Under the pieces are notes generated by a model, which saw only the letters and a list, made by a program, of their open reading frames with translations, was not told the DNA's origin and searched no databases. The translations under genes and the position numbers were made by a program. A stretch of DNA of 64,000 nucleotides, taken from Pseudomonas sp. JM0905a. Lineage in GTDB: Bacteria; Pseudomonadota; Gammaproteobacteria; Pseudomonadales; Pseudomonadaceae. The stretch spans positions 372,001 through 436,000 of the forward strand of contig NZ_JACXBU010000005.1 in assembly GCF_014700075.1 (NCBI RefSeq). The letters are read 5' to 3'. Shown here piece after piece: positions 1 through 9,079 of this stretch; position 1 is the stretch's first letter; every line of letters begins with the position of its first letter.

Positions 1-1
1 C

Positions 2-1615
2 TTGTCCTTCCGCTACCTGGAACCGGACCAGTACAAGCAGATCGCCAAGCTGCTCCACGAGCGCCGCCTCGACCGCGAGCAGTACATCGCCGACGTGATG
101 AAACAGCTGCGCGAGGAACTGGCCGCCACCGGCATCAAGGCAGACATCAGCGGCCGCGCCAAGCACATCTATTCCATCTGGCGGAAGATGCAGCGCAAGG
201 GCCTGCAGTTCAGCCAGATCTATGACGTGCGTGCGGTACGGGTGCTGGTACCCGAGTTGCGCGATTGCTACACCGCGCTGGGTATCGTGCACACCCTCTG
301 GCGGCACATTCCCAAGGAATTCGACGACTACATCGCCAACCCCAAGGAGAACGGCTACCGCTCCCTGCACACGGCGGTGATCGGTCCGGACGGCAAGGTG
401 CTGGAGGTGCAGATCCGCACCCACGCCATGCACGAGGAAGCCGAGCTCGGAGTCTGCGCCCACTGGCGTTACAAGGGCACCGACGTCAAGTCGAGCTCCG
501 ACCACTACGAAGAAAAGATCGCCTGGCTGCGCCAGGTGCTCGAATGGCACGAGGAACTGGGCGATATTGGCGGCCTGGCCGAGCAGCTACGGGTGGATAT
601 CGAGCCCGACCGGGTCTACGTCTTCACCCCCGATGGCCACGCCATCGACCTGCCCAAGGGTGCCACGCCGTTGGATTTTGCCTATCGTGTGCACACCGAG
701 ATCGGCCACAACTGCCGGGGCGCCAAGGTCAACGGCCGCATTGTGCCGCTGAACTACGGGCTGCAGACCGGCGAGCAGGTGGAGATCATCACCGGCAAGC
801 AGGGCGCGCCCAGCCGCGACTGGCTCAACCCGAACCTGGGCTACATCACCACCTCCCGGGCGCGGGCGAAGATCGTCCACTGGTTCAAGCTGCAGGCCCG
901 CGACCAGAACGTCGCCGCCGGCAAGGCCATGCTCGAGCGCGAACTGTCGCGCCTGGCGTTGCCGCCGGTGGACTTCGAGAAGCTGGCCGAGAAGTGCAAC
1001 CTGCGCACAGCCGAGGACATGCACGCGGCCCTGGGTGCCGGCGACCTGCGCCTGGCCCACGTGGTCAACTGCGCCCAGGCGCTGGTGGAGCCGGAACGTG
1101 GCCACAGCGAACAACTGGAGCTGATCCCGCGCAAGGCCTCCCATCACAAGCCGGGCAAGCGCGGCGACGTGCAGATCCAGGGCGTGGGCAACCTGCTCAC
1201 GCAGATGGCCGGCTGCTGCCAACCGCTGCCGGGGGACCCCATCGTGGGTTACATCACCCTCGGCCGCGGCGTCAGCATCCACCGCCAGGACTGCCCTTCG
1301 GCGCTGCAATTGGCCGGTCGCGAGCCGGAGCGGATGATCCAGGTCAGCTGGGGTCCGGTACCGGTGCAGACCTATCCGGTGGACATCATCATCCGCGCCT
1401 ACGACCGTTCCGGCCTGCTGCGTGACGTCTCCCAGGTACTGCTCAACGAGCGCATCAACGTGCTGGCGGTTAATACCCGCTCGAACAAGGAAGACAACAC
1501 CGCCGCCATGCTGCTGACCATCGAGATTCCGGGGCTGGATGCGCTGGGCCGGTTGCTGGCGCGTATCTCCCAGTTGCCGAATATCATCGAAGCCCGCCGC
1601 AACCGGGCTGCCTGA
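2..1615 (+). CDS. relA: RelA (p)ppGpp synthetase, 5'-truncated by window edge
   Basis: C-terminal 537 residues of the ribosome-associated alarmone synthetase that makes (p)ppGpp during amino-acid starvation. The reading frame is open through the left edge, so the start and the N-terminal pseudo-hydrolase domain are outside; the full protein in the family is about 740-750 residues. In order along the fragment: the rest of the synthetase domain (ENGYRSLHTAV near residue 116), a TGS domain (about 203-265, beginning RVYVFTPDG), a helical linker, the Cys/His zinc-finger-like segment (CCQPLPGD near 404 through HRQDCP), and a C-terminal ACT domain from about 458. TGS plus ACT and the mazG neighbour fit RelA; SpoT has the same layout but a different usual neighbourhood. 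Confidence 0.97.
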   Translation: MSFRYLEPDQYKQIAKLLHERRLDREQYIADVMKQLREELAATGIKADISGRAKHIYSIWRKMQRKGLQFSQIYDVRAVRVLVPELRDCYTALGIVHTLWRHIPKEFDDYIANPKENGYRSLHTAVIGPDGKVLEVQIRTHAMHEEAELGVCAHWRYKGTDVKSSSDHYEEKIAWLRQVLEWHEELGDIGGLAEQLRVDIEPDRVYVFTPDGHAIDLPKGATPLDFAYRVHTEIGHNCRGAKVNGRIVPLNYGLQTGEQVEIITGKQGAPSRDWLNPNLGYITTSRARAKIVHWFKLQARDQNVAAGKAMLERELSRLALPPVDFEKLAEKCNLRTAEDMHAALGAGDLRLAHVVNCAQALVEPERGHSEQLELIPRKASHHKPGKRGDVQIQGVGNLLTQMAGCCQPLPGDPIVGYITLGRGVSIHRQDCPSALQLAGREPERMIQVSWGPVPVQTYPVDIIIRAYDRSGLLRDVSQVLLNERINVLAVNTRSNKEDNTAAMLLTIEIPGLDALGRLLARISQLPNIIEARRNRAA

Positions 1616-1616
1616 T

Positions 1617-1686
1617 GTAGGTTGGTCCGAGCCTGCGAGGCCCAACGTCCATGTTGGGCCTCGCTCCGCTCTGCACCAACCTGCGG
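1617..1686. repeat. REP-like nested inverted repeat between relA and mazG
   Basis: A nested stem: the outer arms GGTTGGT (1620-1626) and ACCAACC (1675-1681) enclose perfect 11-bp arms CGAGGCCCAAC (1636-1646) and GTTGGGCCTCG (1653-1663). The GTAGGTTGG start and intergenic position are typical of the small dispersed palindromes of Pseudomonas genomes. There is no T-run, so it is not a classical terminator. Confidence 0.7.
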
Positions 1687-1708
1687 ATGATCCCTACAGG
1701 ATTCCGTC

Positions 1709-2539
1709 ATGTACCAACTCAATGACCTGCTACACCTGATGGCCCGGTTGCGCGATCCGCAGTACGGCTGCCCCTGGGATCTGAAGCAGGACTACGCCAG
1801 TATCGTTCCGCACACGATCGAGGAAGCCTACGAGGTGGCTGATGCCATCGAGCGTGGCGACTTCGACCATCTGCCCGGTGAGCTCGGCGACCTGCTGTTC
1901 CAGGTGGTGTATTACAGCCAGCTGGCGAAGGAGGAGGGGCGCTTCGAGTTCGCCGGCGTGGTGGATGCCATCACTCGCAAGCTGGTCCGCCGCCATCCCC
2001 ACGTCTTTCCCGACGGCGACCTCTACGGCGCCCCGGACATGGCTCGTCTGGAAGAGGCTGCGATCAAGCAGCGCTGGGAGGAGATCAAGGCCGAGGAGCG
2101 CGCCGAAAAGGCCGCCGCGCCCGAGCAGCTTTCCTTGCTGGACGATGTGCCCACGGCGCTGCCGGCCCTGAGCCGAGCGGCCAAGCTGCAGAAGCGCGCC
2201 GCCCAGGTGGGCTTCGACTGGCCTGAGGCGTTGCCGGTGATCGACAAGCTGCGCGAGGAACTGGACGAGGTGCTGGAGGCCATGAGCGAGAACGACCCGC
2301 AGGCCATCGCCGACGAGGTGGGCGACCTGCTGTTCGTGGTGGTCAACCTGGCCCGCCACCTCAAGGTCGATCCGGAAACCGCGTTGCGCAGCGCCAATGG
2401 CAAGTTCGAACGGCGCTTCCGCTTTATCGAAGAGGCATTGCGCGAAGCGGGCCGTCCCATTGAAGATTGCACCCTGGAAGAACTGGATGCCCTCTGGGGC
2501 GAAGCCAAGAAACAGGAAAAACTCAGCCTTGGCTGTTAA
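1709..2539 (+). CDS. mazG: MazG nucleoside triphosphate pyrophosphohydrolase
   Basis: Hydrolyses NTPs and dNTPs to the monophosphate and pyrophosphate; in E. coli it is tied to control of (p)ppGpp levels and nucleotide-pool cleaning. 276 residues with two tandem MazG helical domains: the first carries TIEEAYEVADAI near residue 36 followed by GELGDLLFQ, the second carries KLREELDEVLEA near 184 followed by DEVGDLLFV. These acidic clusters are the Mg2+-binding EExxE/ExxD motifs. It starts 93 bp after relA on the same strand, the conserved relA-mazG pairing. Length is close to the E. coli protein (263 aa). Confidence 0.95.
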   Translation: MYQLNDLLHLMARLRDPQYGCPWDLKQDYASIVPHTIEEAYEVADAIERGDFDHLPGELGDLLFQVVYYSQLAKEEGRFEFAGVVDAITRKLVRRHPHVFPDGDLYGAPDMARLEEAAIKQRWEEIKAEERAEKAAAPEQLSLLDDVPTALPALSRAAKLQKRAAQVGFDWPEALPVIDKLREELDEVLEAMSENDPQAIADEVGDLLFVVVNLARHLKVDPETALRSANGKFERRFRFIEEALREAGRPIEDCTLEELDALWGEAKKQEKLSLGC

Positions 2540-2560
2540 TTCGAGAGATTGAACCCCGTC

Positions 2561-3100
2561 ATGAGCCTTTCCCTCCGCGACCAGCTGCTGAAAGCCGGGC
2601 TGGTGAATGAAAAGCAGGTCAAGCAGGCCGGCAAGCAGCAACAGAAGCAACAGCGCCTGGAGAAGAAAAACCAGGTCGAGAAGGATGACAGCCTGCGCCA
2701 GGCCGCCTTGCAGGCCCAGGCCGAGAAGGCCGCGCGCGACCAGGAGCTGAACCGTCAGCAACAGGAAAAGGCCGACCAGAAGGCCAGGGCTGCGCAGATC
2801 AAGCAACTGATCGAAAGCTCCCGCCTGCCGAAACTGACTACCGACGACTACTACAACTTCGTCGACGAGAAGAAGGTCAAGCGCTTGTCCGTCAACGCCA
2901 TGATGCGTGACAAGCTGAGCCGCGGCTCCCTCGCCATCGTCCGTCACGGCGGCGGTTACGAGGTGATCCCGCGTGATGCCGCCCTGCGCATCCAGGAGCG
3001 CGATCCCCGTCGCGTCGTGTTGCTCAATACCCAGGTGGAAGAGCCGGATGCCGACGATCCGTATGCGGCCTACAAGGTGCCGGACGACCTGATGTGGTGA
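2561..3100 (+). CDS. DUF2058 (YaiL-like) nucleoprotein/polysome-associated protein
   Basis: 179 residues from the ATG at 2561 (MSLSLRDQLLKAGL); an in-frame TTG at 2549 is less likely because the purine-rich GAGAG at 2543-2547 suits the ATG. The N-terminal third is a highly charged Lys/Gln/Glu-rich helix, probably a coiled coil (about residues 20-80). The C-terminal half (YYNFVDEKKVKRL onward, with a conserved Gly-Gly-Tyr-Glu turn) is the DUF2058 core. E. coli YaiL is the namesake; its molecular function is not established. It follows mazG by 21 bp and is probably co-transcribed, ending in the hairpin at 3108-3130. Confidence 0.85.
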   Translation: MSLSLRDQLLKAGLVNEKQVKQAGKQQQKQQRLEKKNQVEKDDSLRQAALQAQAEKAARDQELNRQQQEKADQKARAAQIKQLIESSRLPKLTTDDYYNFVDEKKVKRLSVNAMMRDKLSRGSLAIVRHGGGYEVIPRDAALRIQERDPRRVVLLNTQVEEPDADDPYAAYKVPDDLMW

Positions 3101-3107
3101 TGTAAAG

Positions 3108-3130
3108 AAACCGGGCCTTGGCCCGGTTTT
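3108..3130 (+). terminator. Rho-independent terminator after the DUF2058 gene
   Basis: CCGGGCC (3111-3117) pairs with GGCCCGG (3120-3126) and is followed by TTTTCTTTT; an A-rich 5' flank allows stem extension. Confidence 0.85.
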
Positions 3131-3147
3131 CTTTTGGGTGTCCCTCC

Positions 3148-3202
3148 GAGTCCTGCAGCAGCCTACGGCAGGACTCCGTCCTGCATGGCGAATGAATTCG
3201 CC
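3148..3202. repeat. Two small intergenic hairpins
   Basis: Perfect arms GAGTCCTGC (3148-3156) and GCAGGACTC (3168-3176), then GGCGAAT (3187-3193) and ATTCGCC (3196-3202). The second, with its GCGAATTCGCCCC-type core, resembles the hairpin after purC at 54297-54328, so both may belong to one family of Pseudomonas intergenic palindromes. Confidence 0.5.
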
Positions 3203-3243
3203 CCCACAGTTTCAGTCCGTATCCCGGGTGAAATCCGAGGCAC

Positions 3244-3519
3244 TCAGCAGATCTGATTTCCCAACAATACCCGCCCGAAACTCGCGCCTTCCGTCAACGG
3301 CGTGATCGCCGTGATCTGGTCCAGGCGCAAGCGTTCCTGACCGCCCTCGTTCTGCACGATGAGGAACTCTTCCTTGTCCGGCGTCGTCAGGGTGGTCATG
3401 GCGCGGGCATCGAGGCGGGCGCCGCCGGCCAGTTCGATATGCAGCTGGTAGCGATGCAGGCAGGCGATCTCGATGTAGTCGTATAGGTCGCAGGAAAGCG
3501 GCAGGTATTCCTCGGACAT
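3244..3519 (-). CDS. rof: Rho-binding antiterminator (Rof/YaeO family)
   Basis: 91 residues, starting at MSEEYLPLSCDLYDYIE; GAGGAAA lies about 6 bases upstream of this ATG, favouring it over the upstream in-frame start at 3588. The pattern CDxYDxxExACxHxxxLxxEL, then a C-terminal strand ending in ERLRLDQITAI, matches E. coli Rof, a small beta-barrel that binds Rho and blocks its RNA loading. It stands alone between two terminators. Identification is from motif similarity only. Confidence 0.85.
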   Translation of the reverse strand: MSEEYLPLSCDLYDYIEIACLHRYQLHIELAGGARLDARAMTTLTTPDKEEFLIVQNEGGQERLRLDQITAITPLTEGASFGRVLLGNQIC

Positions 3520-3649
3520 GGCGGTTTCCTCTGCGGCGAGTCGGATGTTCAGCATAGGCGTTGTCGGCGCGCCCTGGCCTTCTCTCAAGTATCAGCCTGT
3601 TTCGCCTTTCCTGGGCCTCACCTTGGTTCGGCGGCTTTTCTGCGGGCAC

Positions 3650-3674
3650 AAAAAACCGGGCGCTGGGCCCGGTT
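3650..3674 (-). terminator. Terminator of the purM-purN-DUF3108 operon
   Basis: Read on the minus strand, GGCCC and a GC stem (3656-3672) are followed by a TTTTTT run; it lies just past the stop codon of the DUF3108 gene. Confidence 0.75.
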
Positions 3675-3690
3675 CTTCGTGGGGGAGGTG

Positions 3691-4407
3691 TTACTCCGGC
3701 AGGCCTTCTACCGGCTTGCCGTTCACCGAGCCCTCTTTGAGCATGATCTGGTATTCCTTGCCGTCCTTCTCCACCTGGTGCAGGCGGACCAGCAGGTAGT
3801 CCCAGTCCTTGGCGAACCAGAGCACGGTCTTGCGGCTGCTCTGGGTGGGATCGCGCACGCGCTCGACCTTGATGGCATCCACCAGGCCGGCCTTGGTGCG
3901 CACGCGCTCCTCGCCCAGCACACGGAAGTCATAGGTCTCGACCTCGTCGCCGTCGATCACCTGGTAGCTCATGCTCTTCTTGCCGTCGGCGACGTCATGC
4001 TGGAGCACCAACTGGTAGGTGGATTTGTCTTGCATGCCACGGTTCAGTGGCAGGCGCACCTGATTACCGCGGTCATTGCCGATGATCTGCTTCTGGGCCC
4101 AGTCGAAGTCGAATTCCACCTGCTTGCTCTTGCCCAGGCCGCTACGGCTGAAGCGGTAGGTCAGGGGCAGGAAGGCGTTGCTCTCGACGCGGAAGGTGCT
4201 CACTTCGCTCAGGCTGGCCACCAGCATGGAAGCCTCGAAGTCCAGTTCCCAGCGGCCATTGTCGAGCTGTTTGAGGCTGCGACCGGCAGTGCCACTGACG
4301 GGCAGCTGTTTCCAGTCGGCGGTGTAGCTGGCCTCGAAGGGTTTCAGCTCGGCCGCGACAGTGGGCAGGGTGAAAAGGGCGAGGAGCAACAACAAGGCAC
4401 GACGCAT
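3691..4407 (-). CDS. DUF3108 secreted/periplasmic protein
   Basis: 238 residues with a Sec signal peptide (MRRALLLLLALFTLPTVAA, cleavage near residue 19). The mature protein begins ELKPFEASYTADWKQLPVSG, the usual start of the DUF3108 beta-rich fold. No catalytic motif is evident and the function is unknown. It starts 11 bp after purN on the same strand and ends at the terminator at 3650-3674, so it is the last gene of the purM-purN operon, a pairing seen across Pseudomonas. Confidence 0.85.
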   Translation of the reverse strand: MRRALLLLLALFTLPTVAAELKPFEASYTADWKQLPVSGTAGRSLKQLDNGRWELDFEASMLVASLSEVSTFRVESNAFLPLTYRFSRSGLGKSKQVEFDFDWAQKQIIGNDRGNQVRLPLNRGMQDKSTYQLVLQHDVADGKKSMSYQVIDGDEVETYDFRVLGEERVRTKAGLVDAIKVERVRDPTQSSRKTVLWFAKDWDYLLVRLHQVEKDGKEYQIMLKEGSVNGKPVEGLPE

Positions 4408-4418
4408 TGGCGAATCTC

Positions 4419-5069
4419 CTAGTTACGCAGTTGTTGCCCCGACGGGGGCAACGCTTGTCCATCCAGTTCGGCGCCGTCCTGGCCCAGGCGCAGTCTGCCT
4501 TCGGCAAACCAGCGCATGGCCAGCGGATAAATGCGGTGTTCCTGTACATGAACCCGCTGCGCCAGGCTTTCCGGCGTGTCGTCCGACTCTACCGGGATCA
4601 AGGCCTGTACCACCAGAGGGCCGCCATCGAGTTCTTCGGTGACGAAGTGCACGCTGCAGCCATGCTCGGAATCGCCGGCTTCCAGCGCGCGCTGGTGGGT
4701 GTGCAAGCCCTTGTACTTCGGCAACAGCGAGGGATGAATGTTCAGCAGGCGCCCCTGGTAGTGGCGCACGAAGCCGGGCGTGAGGATTCGCATGAATCCC
4801 GCCAGCACTACCAGTTGCGGTTTGTAGGCATCGATGACTTCGATCAGGGCGGCGTCGAAGGCCTCGCGATCTGCGTAGGCCTTGTGGTCCAGTACTCGGG
4901 TATCGATGCCAGCCTTCCGGGCCCGCTCCAGCCCGAAGGCATCGGCGCGGTTGGAAATCACCGCGCGGATACGGGCCGGATGGTCGTCGCCGGTGATGCT
5001 GTCGATCAGCGCCTGCAGGTTGCTGCCAGAGCCGGAGATCAGCACCACCACATCACAGCGTGCAGCCAT
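4419..5069 (-). CDS. purN: Phosphoribosylglycinamide formyltransferase (GART)
   Basis: Transfers the formyl group of 10-formyl-THF to GAR, the third step of purine synthesis. 216 residues. Motifs seen: phosphate-binding GSGSNLQAL near the N-terminus, NIHPSLLPKYKG with the catalytic Asn and His in the middle, and ELDGG holding the catalytic Asp. The start codon overlaps the purM stop by one base (TGATG), indicating translational coupling. Typical length for the family. Confidence 0.97.
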   Translation of the reverse strand: MAARCDVVVLISGSGSNLQALIDSITGDDHPARIRAVISNRADAFGLERARKAGIDTRVLDHKAYADREAFDAALIEVIDAYKPQLVVLAGFMRILTPGFVRHYQGRLLNIHPSLLPKYKGLHTHQRALEAGDSEHGCSVHFVTEELDGGPLVVQALIPVESDDTPESLAQRVHVQEHRIYPLAMRWFAEGRLRLGQDGAELDGQALPPSGQQLRN

Positions 5070-6127
5070 CAGTGGCTCTTCAGGTTGTTCAGTACGACGC
5101 GCTGGGCACCCTCGGCGGCCGCGGCGATTTCACCGATGACCCAGGGCTGCTCGCCGGCGGCGCGCAGGACCTTGAGCGCGGCGTCGGCCTGCTCCGGCGC
5201 AACGCAGATGACCATGCCCACGCCGCAGTTCAGCACGCGGTGCATCTCGGTTTCGTCGACGTTGCCTTGTTCCTGCAGCCAGTCGAAGACCGCCGGACGT
5301 TGCCAGCTGGCGACGTCGATCACAGCCTGGGCGTTGTCCGGCAGGACGCGCGGGATGTTGTCCAGCAGGCCACCGCCAGTGATGTGGGCCATGGCCTTCA
5401 CTGCACCGGTTTCCTTGATCAGCTGCAGCAGCGGCTTGACGTAGATGCGGGTCGGGGCCATCAGCAGATCGGCCAGAGGTTTGCCGTCGAGCTGGACCTG
5501 CTCGATGTCGACGCCGCTGACTTCGATGATCTTGCGGATCAGCGAGTAGCCGTTGGAGTGCGGGCCGGAGGAGGGCAGGGCGATCAGGGTGTCGCCGGTG
5601 CGGACCTTGGAGCCGTCGATGATCTCGGCCTTTTCCACAACGCCGACGCAGAAGCCGGCCAGGTCGTAGTCTTCGCCTTCGTACATGCCGGGCATTTCGG
5701 CAGTCTCGCCGCCCACCAGGGAGCAGCCGGCCAGTTCGCAGCCGGCACCGATGCCGGTGACCACGGTGGCGGCCACGTCAACATTGAGCTTGCCGGTGGC
5801 GTAGTAGTCGAGGAAGAACAGCGGCTCGGCGCCGCAGACCACCAGGTCGTTCACGCACATGGCGACCAGGTCCTGGCCGATGCTGTCGTGCTTATTCAGG
5901 TTCAGCGCCAGGCGCAGCTTGGTGCCGACGCCGTCGGTGCCGGACACCAGGACCGGCTGCTTGTAGCCGGCCGGGATCTCGCAGAGGGCGCCGAAGCCAC
6001 CCAGGCCGCCCATCACTTCCGGGCGCGCGGTGCGCTTGGCCACGCCTTTGATGCGTTCGACCAGGGCTTCACCAGCGTCGATGTCTACACCGGCGTCCTT
6101 GTAGCTCAGGGAGGGTTGCTTGCTCAT
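5069..6127 (-). CDS. purM: Phosphoribosylformylglycinamidine cyclo-ligase (AIR synthetase)
   Basis: Converts FGAM to AIR with ATP, the fifth purine step. 352 residues starting [19 protein letters not shown]; the frame stays open further upstream to 6373 but that stretch lacks family similarity. Seen: the glycine-rich [11 protein letters not shown], the ATP-site [21 protein letters not shown], and the conserved [13 protein letters not shown]. First gene of the purM-purN-DUF3108 operon, divergent from the DUF2066 gene with about 230 bp between them. Confidence 0.97.
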   Translation of the reverse strand: MSKQPSLSYKDAGVDIDAGEALVERIKGVAKRTARPEVMGGLGGFGALCEIPAGYKQPVLVSGTDGVGTKLRLALNLNKHDSIGQDLVAMCVNDLVVCGAEPLFFLDYYATGKLNVDVAATVVTGIGAGCELAGCSLVGGETAEMPGMYEGEDYDLAGFCVGVVEKAEIIDGSKVRTGDTLIALPSSGPHSNGYSLIRKIIEVSGVDIEQVQLDGKPLADLLMAPTRIYVKPLLQLIKETGAVKAMAHITGGGLLDNIPRVLPDNAQAVIDVASWQRPAVFDWLQEQGNVDETEMHRVLNCGVGMVICVAPEQADAALKVLRAAGEQPWVIGEIAAAAEGAQRVVLNNLKSH

Positions 6128-6355
6128 AAATCCAGGCCTATAGGGGGAAATTCGAGGATCGACCGGCAAGTCTGGCTGCCGGTTTGCGAAGGCGCGCGAT
6201 TTTATCAGGCTTGCCCGGTAGCGGCCATCGGCAGCGGTCGGCCCCGGTGAAAAGAACCAGAAAACACGCGCGTTGCCCCGGGGCAGACGGCTGATTAAGG
6301 TATAGCCCTTCGAATGCGGCCTATGCTGCACCTGTTTTCCTACAGAGATTCCACC

Positions 6356-7396
6356 ATGCGCCTGCTCGCTCAAGCTGTACTGCTCTGCCTGACGTTGTTC
6401 GGCCTTTCGGTCCAGGCCGAGACGGTCAACAACCTCTATCAGGTTCGTGAACCTGTCACTTCGCAGCAGCCGGAGGAGCGCAGCCAGGCCCTGGTGCGCG
6501 CCCTGGAAACCCTGGTGCTGCGCCTGTCCGGGGACGCCAAGGCCGCCCAGAGCCCGGCTCTGGAAACAGTGCGCAAGGACCCGCAGCAGCTCATCAGTCA
6601 GTACGGCTATGAAGGCCAGGTGCTAGTAGTGGACTTCGACCCCATCACCACCGAGCGCACCCTGCGCCAGGCCGGTATCCCGCTGTGGAGCCCCAATCGT
6701 CCGGCCATCCTGGCCTGGTGGCTGAACCATTCCGGTGAAGGCAGCAACAGTCTGGTAGGTGACGGCCAGGAAGCCGCAACGCCCCTGCGTCAGGCGGCAC
6801 AGAACCGCGGCCTGCCGCTGCGCCTGCCGCTCGCGGACCTCGAAGAGCAATTGCTGGCGACGCCCGAGCAACTGACGTCCGCCCAGCCCGGTGCGCTGAC
6901 CCAGGCGTCCGAGCGCTACGGCGCCGACGCCCTGCTGGCAGTCGATGCCAGCGAGGCTGACGGCAAGTGGCAGGCGCAATGGCGCCTGTGGCTGGGCGAC
7001 AGCCGTGAGCAGGGCACCGCGGAAGGCGCTGACAGTGCCGCGCTGGCCGATGCCGTGATGTCTGCGGTGAGCCAGCGTCTGGCAACGCGCTTCGTGGTGG
7101 CGCCCGGTGCCGGACAGAACCTGGAGATTGAGGTGCAGGGTGCCAATCTGGCCCGCTATGCCGAGCTGTCGCGCCTGCTGGAACCCTTCGGCGCCCGCCT
7201 GCTCAAGGTCGAGGGTGACCGACTTGAGTACCAGGTCAGCGCCAGCCCCGAGCAGTTGCGTGCCCAGTTGGCCCTGGCCGGGCTCCAGGAAGCGCCGCCC
7301 GAGGCCCCGGCCGCTCCGGCTCCTTCCGCCGATCCCCAGGCCGCTCCGGCGCCCCAGGTGGTGCCGCGCAACAACGTGCTGCGTTTCCGCTGGTAG
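6356..7396 (+). CDS. DUF2066 secreted protein
   Basis: 346 residues from the ATG at 6356, which gives a clean signal peptide ([21 protein letters not shown], cleaved near 21); the longer frame from 6314 would bury it. The N-terminal half has the DUF2066 pattern ([19 protein letters not shown]). The C-terminus is a Pro/Ala-rich low-complexity tail (about residues 310-335) ending NNVLRFRW. Function unknown. It heads a plus-strand cluster with the phosphatidyltransferase, permease and hda genes, as in other pseudomonads. Confidence 0.8.
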   Translation: MRLLAQAVLLCLTLFGLSVQAETVNNLYQVREPVTSQQPEERSQALVRALETLVLRLSGDAKAAQSPALETVRKDPQQLISQYGYEGQVLVVDFDPITTERTLRQAGIPLWSPNRPAILAWWLNHSGEGSNSLVGDGQEAATPLRQAAQNRGLPLRLPLADLEEQLLATPEQLTSAQPGALTQASERYGADALLAVDASEADGKWQAQWRLWLGDSREQGTAEGADSAALADAVMSAVSQRLATRFVVAPGAGQNLEIEVQGANLARYAELSRLLEPFGARLLKVEGDRLEYQVSASPEQLRAQLALAGLQEAPPEAPAAPAPSADPQAAPAPQVVPRNNVLRFRW

Positions 7397-7434
7397 CGGG
7401 CGTAAACTGGCGGCCTACCCGGATCGGGGATGTC

Positions 7435-7983
7435 ATGCACCAGTTGCCCAACCTGTTGACTCTGCTGCGCCTGGCACTGGTTCTTCCCATTGCCGGGCTG
7501 CTGCTGTCCGATCGGCATGGCCAGGCGCTGGTGCTGTTCGCCATCGCGGGTGGTTCCGATGCCCTGGACGGTTTCCTCGCCCGGCGTTTCGGCTGGATCA
7601 GCCGCTTCGGCTCCCTGTTCGACCCCCTGGCCGACAAGCTTCTGCTGGTGACCAGCTTCATCTGCCTGACCATCACCCAGGTACTGCCCCTGTGGCTGAC
7701 GCTGGTGGTATTCCTGCGGGATCTTGTGATCCTGCTGGGAGCCGGGCTGTTCCGCGTGATGGCCGGACCGGCGGAGTTCTCACCGAGCCGGCTGGGCAAG
7801 TTGACTACGCTGCTGCAGATGCTGCTGGTCCTCTGTCTGCTGCTGGAACTCAGCCAGGCGCCGGCCCTGGCATCGCTGCGCTGGCCGCTGATCTGGCTGG
7901 TACTGGTGGTGACGCTGTGCAGTTGGGCCCAGTACGTCTGGGATTGGGGACGGAAATATCGCTACGCAAGGATGAGGGCCTGA
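7435..7983 (+). CDS. CDP-alcohol phosphatidyltransferase family membrane enzyme
   Basis: 182-residue integral membrane protein with the family signature D-x2-D-G-x2-A-R-x8-G-x3-D-x3-D, read here as DALDGFLARRFGWISRFG then FDPLAD. Such enzymes transfer a phosphatidyl group from CDP-diacylglycerol to an alcohol. About five hydrophobic segments; the C-terminus is basic (RKYRYARMRA). The substrate cannot be read from the sequence; the housekeeping PgsA usually sits elsewhere next to uvrC, so this is a paralogue. It is followed at 1 bp by the permease gene. Confidence 0.88.
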   Translation: MHQLPNLLTLLRLALVLPIAGLLLSDRHGQALVLFAIAGGSDALDGFLARRFGWISRFGSLFDPLADKLLLVTSFICLTITQVLPLWLTLVVFLRDLVILLGAGLFRVMAGPAEFSPSRLGKLTTLLQMLLVLCLLLELSQAPALASLRWPLIWLVLVVTLCSWAQYVWDWGRKYRYARMRA

Positions 7984-7984
7984 C

Positions 7985-9079
7985 ATGACCGATTCGCGCC
8001 GCTGGCTCTGGCTGGGCGGTTTCCTGTTCCTGGGGTGGCTGCTTTATCAGCTGAACCCCGTTCTCTCGCCCTTCCTGATGGGCATGCTGTTCGCCTACCT
8101 CGGCGACCCTCTGGTGGACCGCCTGGAGCGGCTGGGCCTGTCGCGCACCTGGGGCGTGGTGCTGGTATTCGGCCTGTTCGGCCTGATTGTCCTGGCTCTA
8201 TTGCTGGTGCTGCTGCCCATGCTCGGCCGCCAGCTGTTCCGCCTGTACGAAGTGGCACCGCAGATGCTCGACTGGCTGCAGCAGAGTGCTCTGCCCTGGG
8301 CCCAGGCCCAGTTTGGCCTTCCCGGCGACTTCTGGCGTGTCGACCGGCTAAAGGCGGTGATCACCGGCCATCTTGGCCAGACCACCGATATCGCTGGCTC
8401 CCTGCTGGCAAGCGTCACTGCATCCGGCCTGGCGCTGCTGGGCTGGTTGGGCAACCTGTTGCTGATCCCGGTGGTGGGCTTCTATCTGCTGCGCGACTGG
8501 GATCTGATGGTGGCCAAACTCCGCGGCCTGCTGCCGCGCAACCGCGAATCCTATGTAGTTGGACTGGTGGGGGAATGCCACGAAGTGCTGGGTGCATTCC
8601 TGCGTGGCCAGTTGCTGGTGATGCTGGCGCTGGGGCTGATCTACGCCGTCGGCCTGATGCTGGTGGGGCTGGACCTGGGCTTGCTGATCGGCCTGCTGGC
8701 AGGACTGGCCAGCATCGTGCCGTACATGGGTTTCGTGGTCGGCTTCGGTGCCGCGCTGGTTGCGGCACTCTTTCAGTTCGGCGGTTTCGAACTCTATCCG
8801 CTGATCGGCGTCGTAGCCGTATTCACCGTGGGGCAATTGCTCGAAGGTATGCTGCTGACCCCGCTGCTGGTGGGCGATCGCATCGGACTTCACCCGGTAG
8901 CGGTGATCTTTGCGATACTTGCCGGCGGCCAGCTGTTTGGCTTCACCGGCGTGCTGCTGGCCCTGCCCGTGGCGGCGATCATCATGGTTTTGCTGCGCCA
9001 TGCGCATGATTTCTATAAACTTTCCGACCTTTACGGACAGTCGAGTAGCGGTCCCGACGACCCTCCCAGTACGGCATGA
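7985..9079 (+). CDS. AI-2E family transporter (PerM-like permease)
   Basis: 364 residues with about eight membrane segments and the AI-2E exporter family layout: an N-terminal pair, an amphipathic soluble stretch (about 85-140), then GNLLLIPVVGFYLLRDWD, GLIYAVGLMLVGL and the C-terminal SIVPYMGF ... HPVAVIFAILAGGQLFG. Some family members export autoinducer-2, others act in antiporter-like roles; the substrate here is unknown. The stop overlaps the hda start by 4 bp (ATGA), so the two are translationally coupled, a conserved perM-hda pairing. Confidence 0.88.
   Translation: MTDSRRWLWLGGFLFLGWLLYQLNPVLSPFLMGMLFAYLGDPLVDRLERLGLSRTWGVVLVFGLFGLIVLALLLVLLPMLGRQLFRLYEVAPQMLDWLQQSALPWAQAQFGLPGDFWRVDRLKAVITGHLGQTTDIAGSLLASVTASGLALLGWLGNLLLIPVVGFYLLRDWDLMVAKLRGLLPRNRESYVVGLVGECHEVLGAFLRGQLLVMLALGLIYAVGLMLVGLDLGLLIGLLAGLASIVPYMGFVVGFGAALVAALFQFGGFELYPLIGVVAVFTVGQLLEGMLLTPLLVGDRIGLHPVAVIFAILAGGQLFGFTGVLLALPVAAIIMVLLRHAHDFYKLSDLYGQSSSGPDDPPSTA

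Noticed and set aside
5060-6250. Long open frames opposite purM and many other housekeeping genes
   Set aside because: In high-GC DNA the opposite strand of real genes stays open by codon bias; the purM product is clearly encoded on the minus strand.
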